This document shows positions 62,101 through 64,000 of a DNA stretch of 64,000 nt, in pieces. Origin of the DNA: Micropterix aruncella (lineage: Eukaryota; Arthropoda; Insecta; Lepidoptera; Micropterigidae). Position numbers and translations under genes: made by a program. The notes beneath the pieces were generated by a model that was given only the letters and a program-made list of their open reading frames with translations, made no database searches and was not told where the DNA came from. The first letter of the stretch is position 1. Every line of letters starts with the position of its first letter. The DNA lies in assembly GCA_944548615.1 (NCBI GenBank), contig OX155980.1, forward strand, positions 38,382,313-38,446,312, read 5' to 3'.

Positions 62101-64000
62101 AACCGAAACCCTTCCAAGACGAAGCGAAAGTAGTCGAGGAACTCCCAGAACAAGTGACCGTGACCGAAGTTGTAACTAAAGAAGGCAAAGTGCTAAAGAC
62201 CAGAACTAAAAAACGCATCATCAAAAAGAAGCTCGATGATAAACAGGAAGTAACTGAAATCGTCATGCTACAGAAAGACGACGAAGCACCAGTCACAACC
62301 GTGACCGTGGAAGTCGTTGAATTACCCGAAGAGGAGATTAAAGAACTGCCGACAGAGGTCACAGTAACAGAGGAAAAGACGCCTGACGGAAGGCCGGTCA
62401 AGAAAACCACTAAGAAAAGGGTTATTAGGAAGAAAAAGGGACCCGTGGAGGAGGTGACCGAGATTACCACTACGCAGACGGATGATGACCAGCCCGAAAC
62501 CACAGTTGTCACTGAAATTCGCGAAATCCCTGAAACTTCTGATGAGCTACAGGAACCGAAACCCCTCCAAGACGAAGCCAAAGTAGTCGAGGAACTCCCA
62601 GAACAAGTGACGGTGACCGAAGTCGTAACTAAAGAAGGCAAAGTGCAAAAGACCAAAACTAAAACACGCATCATCAAAAAGAAGGTCGATGATAAACAGG
62701 AAGTAACTGAAATCGTCACGCTACAGAAATACGACGAAGCACCAGTCACACCCGTGACCGTGGAAGTCGTTGAATTACCCGAAGAGGAGATTAAAGAACA
62801 CCCGACAGAGGTCACACTAACAGAGGAAAAGACGCCTGAAGGAACGCCGGTCAAGAAAACCACTAAGAAAAGGGTTATTAGGATGAAAAAGGGACCCGTG
62901 GAAGAGGTGACCGAGATTACCACTACGCAGACGGGTGATGAGCAGCCAGAAACTACAGTTGTCACTAAAATTCGCAAAGTCTCTGAAACTGCTGATACTG
63001 CAACTGCTGAACAGGAACCGAAACCCTTCCAAGACGAAACCAAAATAGTCGAGGAACTCCCAGAACAAGTGACCGTGACCGAAGTCGTAACTGAAGAAGG
63101 CAAAGTGCAGAAGACCAAAACTAAAAAACGCATTATCAAAAAGAAGGTCGATGATAAACAGGAAGTAACTGAAATCGTCACGCTACAGAAAGACGACGAA
63201 GCACCAGTCACAACCGTGACCGTGGAAGTCGTTGAATTACCCGAAGGGGAGATTAAAGAACTCCCGACAGAGGTCACAGTAACAGAGGAAAAGACGCCTG
63301 ACGGAAAGCCGGTCAAGAAAACCACTAAGAAAAGGGTTATTAGGAAGAAAAAGGGACCCGTGGTGGAGGTGACCCAGATTACCACTACGCAGACGGATGA
63401 TGAGCAGCCCGAAACCACAGTTGTCACTGAAATTCGCGAAATCCCTGAAACTGCTGATGAGCTACAGGAACCGAAACCCTTCCAAGACGAAGCAAAAGTA
63501 GTCGAGGAACTCCCAGAACAAGTGACGGTGACCGAAGTCGTAACTAAAGAAGGCAAAGTGCAAAAGACCAGAACTAAAAAACGAATCATCAAAAAGAAGG
63601 TCGATGATAAACAGGAAGTAACTGAAATCGTCACGCTACAGAAAGACGACGAAGCACCAGTCACAACCGTGACCGTGGAAGTCGTTGAATTACCCGAAGA
63701 GGAGATTAAAGAACTGCCGACAGAGGTCACAGTAACAGAGGAAGAGACGCCTGACGGAAAGCCGGTCAAGAAAACCACTAAGAAAAGGGTTATTAGGAAG
63801 AAAAAGGGACCCGTGGAGGAGGTGACCGAGATTACCACTACGCAGACGGATGACGAGCAGCCCGAAACCACAGTTGTCACTGAAATTCGCGAAATCCCTG
63901 AAACTGCTGTTGAGCTACAGGAACCGAAACCCTTCCAAGACGAAGCCAAATTAGTCGAGGAACTCCCAGAACAAGTTATAGTGACCGAAGTCGTAACTAA
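15502..64000 (+). CDS. sls: sallimus (kettin/titin-like giant muscle protein), 31 exons, both ends incomplete
   Basis: Gene-level entry. The 31 exons listed separately add up to about 30.6 kb of coding sequence, roughly 10,200 codons, with no frame break. Seen: 35 Ig domains, a PEVK-like exon, five more Ig domains, a helical segment and a giant repeat exon. The kettin signature (W-Y/F-x-N-G, then D-F-G-[YF]-V-x-L-D-[IL], then D-S-G-x-Y-x-C) recurs in nearly every Ig domain of the first half. Known: sallimus encodes kettin (35 Ig domains, about 540 kDa) and larger Sls isoforms that link the Z-disc to thick filaments in insect muscle and bind actin. The first exon here begins in mid-codon, so the initiator exon is upstream and was not found. 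The last exon is open at the window edge, so any further PEVK, Ig or fibronectin-III parts lie beyond it. Identification is near certain; exact use of each exon in isoforms is inferred. Confidence 0.95.
17220..17449 (+). CDS. sls: sls exon: first half of kettin-type Ig5
   Basis: Short exon between a 70 bp and a 72 bp intron. It encodes a Pro-rich lead-in (PPGEEDRIYPPPQF), then strands A to C of the first domain with the kettin pattern 'HFETRVEPVGDPTMEIEWY' and the N-G turn. It ends one base into a Ser codon (A|gtcagt), which the next exon completes with GT. The split falls just after W-Y-x-N-G, a position reused by introns in several other Ig domains of this gene. The internal extension to a stop at about 17,470 is intronic. 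Confidence 0.92.
17522..18886 (+). CDS. sls: sls exon: end of Ig5, kettin Ig6-Ig8
   Basis: Completes Ig5 with 'FKFGYISLDLL' and 'DSGEYVCRARSS', then encodes Ig6, Ig7 and Ig8. Each domain starts with a P-x-F-x-x-P-L motif and has E-W-[YF]-x-[DN]-G and F-N/D-F-G-Y-V. Linkers contain the recurring 'QHPxGLEKIQHLED' motif, here also a Gln run (HQQQQQRY) before Ig7. Ig6 and Ig8 replace the usual Y-x-C Cys with Val (YTVRA, YTVVA), so these two domains lack the F-strand Cys. The exon ends phase 1 in GAA G|gtacag; reading on would reach a stop within 40 bases. Confidence 0.93.
18956..20812 (+). CDS. sls: sls exon: kettin Ig9-Ig12 and first half of Ig13
   Basis: Acceptor tttttttcag. Encodes Ig9 to Ig12 complete and the start of Ig13, each separated by about 35 residues of linker with 'SQHxSxLEKIQxLED..RY(K/Q)R'. 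Ig9 again has 'GEYTVRAIN' with Val for Cys, while Ig10-12 have the full Y-T-C. Ig11 and Ig12 carry 'HDFGYVALDI' and 'NNFGFVALDI'. The exon breaks off after 'VEWLRNGVSIEA' plus one base (T|gtgagt); the next exon adds CG to make Ser-Asn-Arg, restoring the domain. Confidence 0.93.
20885..21028 (+). CDS. sls: sls exon: second half of Ig13
   Basis: A 48-codon exon after a 72 bp intron. It encodes 'SNRLTTMNDFGYVAMNM', then 'EDSGTYTCRAVNDLGEAVTSATLFVQ', the D to G strands of Ig13. It ends CAA T|gtgcgt, a weaker donor than its neighbours, and the T joins CT of the next exon to give Ser. Confidence 0.92.
21108..21509 (+). CDS. sls: sls exon: linker plus kettin Ig14
   Basis: One linker-plus-Ig module in one exon: 'SKASLQLETQHESALEKIRTLEDSSKY' followed by a full Ig (APKFITQLNGPSN to KLKVQ) with 'CRIEPYPDPNLKIEWFFNG', 'YDFGFAALDI' and 'DSGEYTCRATN'. 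Phase 1 at both ends, so it could be skipped without shifting the frame. The following intron (1,021 bp) is the longest among the kettin exons. Confidence 0.93.
21510..22530 (+). other. sls intron, 1,021 bp
   Basis: Separates two linker-plus-Ig module exons. It is less AT-rich than neighbouring introns, and a 77-codon open frame near 21.7 kb is not Ig-like. No repeat recognised. Confidence 0.5.
22531..22929 (+). CDS. sls: sls exon: linker plus kettin Ig15
   Basis: A second linker-plus-Ig module exon, symmetric phase 1. The linker reads 'ASIIRDTQHESALEKIQYLEDDSRYKR'; the Ig domain has 'DPTMRIDWYCNGRPI', 'YDFGYVALDI' and 'DTGTYMCKATNAVGEAV'. It ends GAA G|gtaaaa. The next exon supplies CC to give Ala, the usual first linker residue. 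Confidence 0.93.
23020..23415 (+). CDS. sls: sls exon: linker plus kettin Ig16
   Basis: A third single-module exon, again phase 1 at both ends and about 400 bp, like the two before it. The Ig domain has 'RPVFLTPLINLENLKEGDRAH', 'CRVEPISDPDLKIEWYLNG', 'HDFGYVALDI' and 'DSGTYMCKATNKLGEAV'. The three consecutive exons of equal size and phase look like products of module duplication. Confidence 0.93.
23485..24285 (+). CDS. sls: sls exon: kettin Ig17-Ig18
   Basis: Two linker-plus-Ig modules. Ig17 has an unusual C-strand, 'LRIEFYHNG', with Phe in place of the invariant Trp, and 'GTYSFKAIN' with Phe in place of the F-strand Cys, so it lacks two core Ig residues but keeps the DFGYVSLDI signature. 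Ig18 is standard (CRLIPVGDPTLKVEWF, DDQGVYMCRASN). Ends AAA T|gtaagt, completed to Ser by the next exon. Confidence 0.92.
24360..24611 (+). CDS. sls: sls exon: linker and first half of Ig19
   Basis: Acceptor ttccaacag. Encodes the linker 'SKASIQMESQHPEGMKKIQRLE' and Ig19 up to 'RFEWYINGVELKMG'. The intron (72 bp) cuts the domain just before Ser-Arg-Phe-Arg, the same place as in Ig5 and Ig13. Glu/Pro-rich stretch (EKPEEPEPEFGKP) precedes the domain. Confidence 0.92.
24684..27190 (+). CDS. sls: sls exon: end of Ig19, kettin Ig20-Ig25
   Basis: The largest Ig exon here, 836 codons. It finishes Ig19 and encodes Ig20 to Ig25. Ig22 opens with 'PAPEWIVPTAREVILKE' rather than the usual P-x-F. Between Ig23 and Ig24 the normal ~35-residue linker is missing and only about six residues (VDKTKGQ) separate the domains, whereas the following linker is back to full length (GGVYLDSLQPDSLAKIRELE). 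All six complete domains carry the kettin core. The exon ends in phase 0 after 'SQLPR' (CGG|gtaagc); the next begins GGC ATG, giving the linker motif Q-L-P-R-G-M-E. Confidence 0.93.
27274..27468 (+). CDS. sls: sls exon: linker and first third of Ig26
   Basis: A 65-codon exon in phase 0 at both ends, unlike most exons of this gene. It encodes 'GMEGGLEKLQTLEDS' linker, then 'APVFTVPLSNIDNLREGENAHLEARLTPTDDPNLK' and stops immediately before V-E-W. The intron (79 bp) therefore cuts the domain just ahead of the core Trp, a different site from the other split Ig domains. Confidence 0.92.
27548..28955 (+). CDS. sls: sls exon: end of Ig26, kettin Ig27-Ig29
   Basis: Opens with 'VEWYWNGKALKAGSRFRTFCDFGFV' finishing Ig26, then encodes Ig27, Ig28 and Ig29. 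Linkers now read 'ILESQLPKGMED..', the Q-L-P variant used from here to Ig31, instead of the Q-H-P variant used earlier. Core residues are intact in all domains (YTCKA, YVCRA, YLCRA). Ends AAA C|gtaagt in phase 1. Confidence 0.93.
29035..29322 (+). CDS. sls: sls exon: linker and first half of Ig30
   Basis: Acceptor atattccag. Encodes 'QLPSIILQNQVPKGMKKSETLMQME', a longer linker with an acidic stretch (TEDDLYDSDRKQ), then Ig30 up to 'VEWFFNGKPLPHK'. The split again follows W-F-F-N-G. Phase 1 end (CAC A|gtaagt). Confidence 0.92.
29499..29730 (+). CDS. sls: sls exon: second half of Ig30 plus linker
   Basis: Encodes 'NRFTPIYDFGYVAMNFGWVYPEDSGEYVCRATN' finishing Ig30, and then the linker 'SGKPGIVYESQLPKHMKSIEKIRKMEAAWQ'. 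Ends with two bases (GT|gtaagt) that the next exon completes to Val. The reading frame runs into a stop one codon after the donor, so retention would truncate here. Confidence 0.92.
29882..30053 (+). CDS. sls: sls exon: first half of Ig31
   Basis: Encodes 'VVPEEPMEDSKPRTAPVFVSKPEPVTVEESE', then 'RFCCRVTGHPKPRVMWLINGNTIVS'. The double Cys and 'GHPKPRVMW' mark a return from the kettin-type core to an ordinary I-set domain. Phase 0 donor (AGC|gtaagt). The following intron holds a ~570 bp fold-back repeat. Confidence 0.9.
30125..30692. mobile_element. fold-back repeat, copy 1 (in sls intron)
   Basis: Starts ttaagctattgcatagcttt and ends with ctatgcaatagctttaccgcgg, then 'gtgccacacgtat'. Over 90% identical by eye to 46,669-47,271. 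Internal inverted text 'ctctatcggaagacg' and 'cgttttccgatagag' can fold. No coding capacity, so non-autonomous. Class not determined. Confidence 0.85.
30722..30908 (+). CDS. sls: sls exon: second half of Ig31
   Basis: Begins 'GSRYRLIYDGMYHLDIPKTRQYDTGKIEVIARSSAGEA', the D to G strands of Ig31; the F-strand Cys is absent (KIEVIA). Then 'STELKVIPRHDDYRGVLKNSPR', a basic tail. Phase 1 end (AGA C|gtatgt); the C joins CT of the next exon to give Pro before Trp-Tyr-Asp-Tyr. Confidence 0.9.
31248..31587 (+). CDS. sls: sls exon: charged, probably helical linker between Ig31 and Ig32
   Basis: Encodes 'PWYDYELTQYQKDRTETELEKTFEER' followed by about 85 residues rich in Lys, Glu and Arg with no Ig core. 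Heptad-like spacing of Leu and charged residues (LEKTFEER, YYNKLHELENDQVVKE) suggests helix. This is the one long non-Ig insertion in the kettin half, at the place where a non-repeat spacer precedes the last four Ig domains. Ends with two bases, CT|gtaagt, completed to Leu. Confidence 0.9.
31654..32995 (+). CDS. sls: sls exon: Ig32-Ig34 and first half of Ig35
   Basis: Starts with a ~70-residue Gln/Thr/Glu-rich segment (KQQQQLRP, then RKITATETTELEH), then Ig32 (PPVFTKKIQPCRALENEQARFEVEF), Ig33, Ig34 and the first strands of Ig35. These are I-set domains without the DFGYV signature; Ig32 has 'AVFSVVAQN' with no F-strand Cys, while Ig33 and Ig34 have YECVA and YKCVA. High third-position GC, like the N-terminal exon. 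Phase 0 donor after 'ESPDFQ' (CAG|gtatat). Confidence 0.93.
33072..33201 (+). CDS. sls: sls exon: second half of Ig35, end of the kettin half
   Basis: Acceptor tttgccacag. Encodes 'MIHEGNNAVLLIANTYEEDTGTYTCRVTTSAGQVDTSARLVVK' and ends one base into a codon (A|gtaagg). Joined to the PEVK exon at 37,955 it gives Arg-Met-Arg-Gly. If the intron is instead retained, the frame reads Ser-Lys-Ala-stop (TAG at 33,210-33,212). By my count this is the 35th Ig domain, exactly where kettin is known to end. Confidence 0.92.
33202..33212 (+). other. sls: read-through stop giving a candidate kettin C-terminus
   Basis: Continuing past the Ig35 exon without splicing adds three residues and a TAG. The total from the first seen exon would be about 4,768 residues, close to the known size of kettin. 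The stop position is seen; that it is used is inferred from the kettin isoform known in flies. Confidence 0.6.
33501..34005 (+). promoter_or_regulatory. candidate polyadenylation signals for the short (kettin) transcript
   Basis: AATAAA hexamers occur at 33,501-33,506, 33,972-33,977 and 34,000-34,005, 0.3 to 0.8 kb after the read-through stop. In DNA this AT-rich such hexamers arise by chance, so the assignment is weak. Confidence 0.25.
36172..36330. mobile_element. back-to-back Penelope-type terminal arms without an element body
   Basis: Left arm 36,172-36,241 and right arm 36,243-36,330 are near-perfect inverted copies meeting at 'gggtagactatctaccc'. They match the arms of the element at 6.1-7.5 kb ('ccctggacaacggcggttgc', 'gccgaaacgtcgggagctac'). 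The whole coding body is absent. The second arm then runs into 'cagtaaattcgttttatcct' as in the other copies. Confidence 0.85.
37955..42283 (+). CDS. sls: sls exon: PEVK-like spring, 12 WPxGKRK repeats
   Basis: One uninterrupted exon of about 1,443 codons, extremely rich in Glu, Lys, Pro, Val and Thr. The first third has five Pro-Trp motifs (P-W-R-K or P-W-T-E; Trp codons at 38,152, 38,335, 38,473, 38,555 and 38,779). The rest is 12 copies of a unit of roughly 75-100 residues: 'EEVIEEKKWPTGKRKPK', 'PETVQLKPVERKP', 'EEEKPSEEVTLRPIPK', then a variable acidic-basic tail. No Ig fold and no Cys-based core; predicted disordered. Known: PEVK regions of titin-like proteins act as entropic springs. 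Codon use is strongly A-rich, unlike the GC-rich Ig exons. Starts two bases into a codon after ttacag and ends CCA T|gtaagt in phase 1, so the whole exon can be skipped in frame. Confidence 0.92.
38878..42090 (+). repeat. sls: 12-copy protein-coding repeat of the PEVK exon
   Basis: Twelve in-frame copies anchored on K-[KT]-[WL]-P-[TSI]-G-K-[RI]. Copies 4-5-6 (from about 39,670) resemble copies 7-8-9 (from about 40,417) one for one: copies 4 and 7 share 'LKPFLRKPKEEE' and 'KTDELKISEK', copies 5 and 8 share the 'SEITNV' tail. Copies 9 to 12 share a different tail with 'EVPQMP' and 'KKPATDKKK'. This indicates a three-unit block duplication followed by single-unit expansion at the 3' end. Confidence 0.85.
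42284..42866 (+). other. intron, 583 bp
   Basis: AT-rich spacer between the PEVK exon donor (gtaagt) and the acceptor tttgcag. No coding, RNA or repeat feature recognised. Confidence 0.6.
42867..43748 (+). CDS. sls: sls exon: Ig36-Ig38
   Basis: Three I-set Ig domains without kettin linkers: Ig36 about residues 3-95 (PRITLPLKS, IKWYHNGKQI), Ig37 about 100-195 (PPYFVKYLLP, FQWFLNYLP, GCYTCKAENVGGS), Ig38 about 200-292 (PAKFVQKSVPVTVMDG, VRWFHGDQQL, GSYKCYIENAYGN). Ig36 has 'KYEVAICEN', so its Cys is displaced two residues from the usual Y-x-C place. Begins TT after the PEVK exon's T to give Phe, ends GAA G|gtattt in phase 1. Confidence 0.92.
43749..44136 (+). other. intron, 388 bp
   Basis: AT-rich spacer. 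No feature recognised apart from its splice sites (gtattt donor, tttgcag acceptor). Confidence 0.55.
44137..44183 (+). CDS. sls: sls micro-exon, acidic
   Basis: 47 bp between tttgcag and gtaatt. With the G of the previous exon it encodes 'AYEYIPSGSEEDVLSE', an acidic tether, and ends in phase 0. The phases match on both sides, which together with the sites is the only support. Confidence 0.75.
44261..44349 (+). CDS. sls: sls exon: first part of Ig39
   Basis: Encodes 'DTLIEDDDYAPKLIKALPVTITTEEGQLTK', the acidic lead and A-B strands of Ig39. Ends with two bases AA|gtataa; the next exon starts with A and continues Val-Glu-Val-Lys-Tyr, the C-strand region. Confidence 0.82.
44440..44660 (+). CDS. 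sls: sls exon: remainder of Ig39
   Basis: Acceptor cttgcag. Encodes 'VEVKYRGKPNPVGKWYKNGVEIK' to 'DDSGELKFEAHNPLGVISTIAALSVEG'. The F-strand reads ELKFEA with no Cys, and there is no B-strand Cys either, so Ig39 appears to lack the disulphide pair although the Trp is present. Phase 1 end, GAA G|gtaaat. Confidence 0.88.
44886..44960 (+). CDS. sls: sls small exon: linker after Ig39
   Basis: 75 bp, acceptor ggtttcag, donor AAA G|gtatat. Encodes 'GILGTKEYRKPEWVTHMEELQAALK', an amphipathic stretch with a Trp. Symmetric phase 1. Confidence 0.8.
45156..45260 (+). CDS. sls: sls exon: first part of Ig40
   Basis: 105 bp. Encodes 'ATQSVPTFVKEILGVRAKEDETVMFEAQFSGNPLP', strands A to B of Ig40, ending CCT G|gtaagc just ahead of the C-strand Trp. 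The next exon supplies AT for Asp and continues Ile-Leu-Trp-Tyr. Confidence 0.88.
45333..46369 (+). CDS. sls: sls exon: end of Ig40, Lys/Thr-rich linker, helical domain
   Basis: Residues 1-68 finish Ig40 (DILWYHNDKIIRSDEF, EGTYLCKAISDIG). Residues 70-175 are a Lys/Thr/Val/Ser-rich disordered linker (KTEKVTKKKVDS). From about 178 to the end is a predicted alpha-helical segment without Ig character, starting 'EEAIEFEEDMIRKVFGQVKVTEIREKMAAEVKELMHVL'. It holds an internal duplication: 'IGFLVRNGVNVEEIISLYYSEQF' (shown in part) and, about 66 residues on, 'IGFRAFM..AAVDEVISLFYPEDF'. Ends phase 0 in GAA|gtaagt; the exon at 49,649 continues the second copy. I do not recognise a named domain here. Confidence 0.9.
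46370..49648 (+). other. intron, 3.28 kb
   Basis: AT-rich intron between the helical-domain exon and its 61 bp continuation. It contains a ~600 bp fold-back repeat (46,669-47,271) shared with the intron at 30.1-30.7 kb. The stretch 48.1-49.5 kb is lower in AT in places and holds short open frames on the minus strand (49,029-49,496) that I could not match to a family; they may be an old repeat. Confidence 0.55.
46669..47271. mobile_element. fold-back repeat, copy 2 (in sls intron)
   Basis: Same element as at 30,125-30,692 in the same orientation. The centre differs: it carries an extra hairpin, 'ttattccaaatcatttgc' and 'gcaaatgattcggaataa', around 47,083-47,132, where copy 1 has only a few bases. 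Confidence 0.85.
49649..49709 (+). CDS. sls: sls small exon: end of helical domain
   Basis: 61 bp after tattgcag. In phase 0 it reads 'SVEQQYVKHSAVSHDANIVH' plus one base (G|gtaagt). Placed after 'WEKREAME' of the previous exon, it aligns with the corresponding part of the first helical copy (AQSALVQLVERQGHGALITEV), so sequence similarity supports this splice as well as phase. Confidence 0.85.
49710..50082 (+). other. intron, 373 bp
   Basis: AT-rich spacer; acceptor ctttccag. Nothing else recognised. Confidence 0.55.
50083..50136 (+). CDS. sls: sls micro-exon, basic
   Basis: 54 bp after tttctttccag. Completed by the preceding G it reads 'DESKRKIKHIRQREERRE' and ends one base into a codon (G|gtatgt). 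The giant exon at 54,556 starts AT GAA, giving Asp-Glu. Both phases fit. Highly charged and likely helical. Confidence 0.8.
50700..51900. other. GC-rich intronic block of unknown origin
   Basis: Composition rises sharply against the flanking AT-rich intron. Short open frames (50,759-51,028 and others) are not recognised. Probably an inserted repeat, possibly a retroelement 5' region. Confidence 0.4.
51985..53060 (+). mobile_element. decayed Penelope-like element, plus strand
   Basis: Plus-strand fragments: 'EPILWLLYVDNTFCALKG' (RT active site, D to N change), 'HASSHWHPYHLRSVQTALF' and 'ARDLCDAKDFPQEMEHVNDVLRK' in part, then 'EHIKAVKNVQREN' of the GIY-YIG part, followed by 3' sequence matching the other copy ('acagcgagtgttgtg', 'gcgcgcgcccgcacaggc') and a broken arm near 53,010 ('cctagacaacggtg'). 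Multiple stops and frameshifts; older than the copy at 6.1-7.5 kb. Confidence 0.82.
53522..53555. repeat. small perfect hairpin in intron
   Basis: taataattgtcc and its inverted copy ggacaattatta around a short loop. Flanked by (TAA)n-like and 'cattacatta' simple repeats. Confidence 0.7.
54556..64000 (+). CDS. sls: sls giant exon: 35-residue degenerate repeats, then 151-residue tandem repeats (continues past window)
   Basis: Acceptor ctttccccag at 54,546-54,555. The frame in which codons begin at positions divisible by three stays open for 9.4 kb to the window end, so the exon has at least 3,147 codons. The first part, to about 61,640, is acidic, Glu/Thr/Ile/Ser-rich and almost devoid of Trp and Cys, with a 35-residue period (Ala at position 1, hydrophobic at 3-5, Thr/Ser-Glu-Val near 14-16). 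From 61,677 it changes to a Lys/Glu/Val/Thr-rich tandem repeat of 151 residues. Two in-frame GT donors (AAA G|gtgagt at 61,494 and CAG|gtaagt at 61,649) lie between the two parts and could split them in some isoforms. Known: large disordered exons of this type make up the spring of Sls. Codon use is A-rich as in the PEVK exon. No initiator is needed since it is internal. Confidence 0.9.
54558..61640 (+). repeat. sls: degenerate 35-residue (105 bp) protein repeat
   Basis: Seen by hand in several places: consecutive Ala anchors 35 residues apart at 'ANVEII', 'ADIILD', 'AAVKLE', 'ATDLMQ' (55.7-56.1 kb); 'ANVSMK' to 'ATPDIE' (59.3 kb); 'ADIIVG' to 'ANQTVT' (59.6 kb); 'AKINVE' to 'ARTVIS' (59.9 kb). 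Some steps are 33-37. Room for about 65 units. DNA identity between units is low, so the repeat is old. Confidence 0.75.
61692..64000 (+). repeat. sls: 453 bp (151-residue) tandem repeat, five full units plus partial sixth
   Basis: Units begin with the codon for Pro of 'PEQVTVTEV' at 61,692, 62,145, 62,598, 63,060, 63,513 and 63,966: steps of 453, 453, 462, 453, 453 bp. Each unit has two related halves: 'PEQVTVTEVVTKEGKV..TKKRIIKKK' (about 67 residues) and 'PTEVTVTEEKTPDG..TKKRVIRKKK' (about 84 residues). Units are nearly identical at the DNA level except the third, which has extra substitutions and three added codons. Confidence 0.92.

Noticed and set aside
61661..63949. 762-codon open frame on the minus strand, Ser/Thr/Val-rich
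   Set aside because: It is the exact antisense of the 151-residue tandem repeat. The low-complexity codon set of the real plus-strand frame happens to contain no antisense stops, and repetition multiplies that.

Overview
The window is insect nuclear DNA. From about 15.5 kb to the right edge it is dominated by one plus-strand gene, sallimus (sls), the kettin/titin-like giant protein of insect muscle Z-discs and I-bands. I reconstructed 31 exons. Every exon join is phase-consistent: each junction completes a sensible codon at a GT..AG intron, and several junctions rebuild an Ig domain across the intron. The transposon remnants (Penelope-like, RTE-like LINE, Helitron, Tc1/mariner) and the AT-rich introns fit an arthropod, and a moth or butterfly is my best guess. 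Neither the host order nor the species is proven by the sequence.

Layout. 1-15.5 kb holds no intact gene. It is a graveyard of repeats: an (AT)n tract, a duplicated ~300 bp block, a broken mariner-type transposase, an RTE-type LINE fragment, a Penelope-like element with inverted terminal repeats, a Tc1-type fragment, a Helitron helicase remnant, and a degenerate ~165 bp satellite array with perfect palindromes. 15.5-33.2 kb (20 exons, about 4,765 codons) encodes exactly 35 Ig domains by my count, most joined by a recurrent ~35-residue linker. This is the number and size known for kettin. Reading on past the last Ig35 exon reaches a stop after three more residues, which is a ready-made end for a kettin isoform. 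A 4.75 kb intron follows. 37.96-42.28 kb is a single PEVK-like exon built of five Pro-Trp motifs and 12 'WPxGKRK' repeats. 42.87-46.37 kb encodes five more Ig domains (36-40) and a predicted helical segment with an internal duplication, which continues into a 61 bp exon at 49.65 kb. A 54 bp basic exon at 50.08 kb leads to a giant exon that starts at 54,556 and is still open at 64,000.

The giant exon has two parts. The first ~2,360 codons are an acidic, Ser/Thr-rich chain with a degenerate 35-residue period. From 61.69 kb there is a nearly identical 151-residue (453 bp) tandem repeat, five full units plus the start of a sixth, which runs off the window.

How it works together: the Ig-linker array is expected to lie along actin at the Z-disc (known for kettin), while the PEVK-like exon and the repeat-rich exons supply extensible spring. 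Joining or skipping the in-frame modules would give kettin-length or longer spring isoforms. The N-terminal start exon and the C-terminal part of the gene lie outside the parts I can define.
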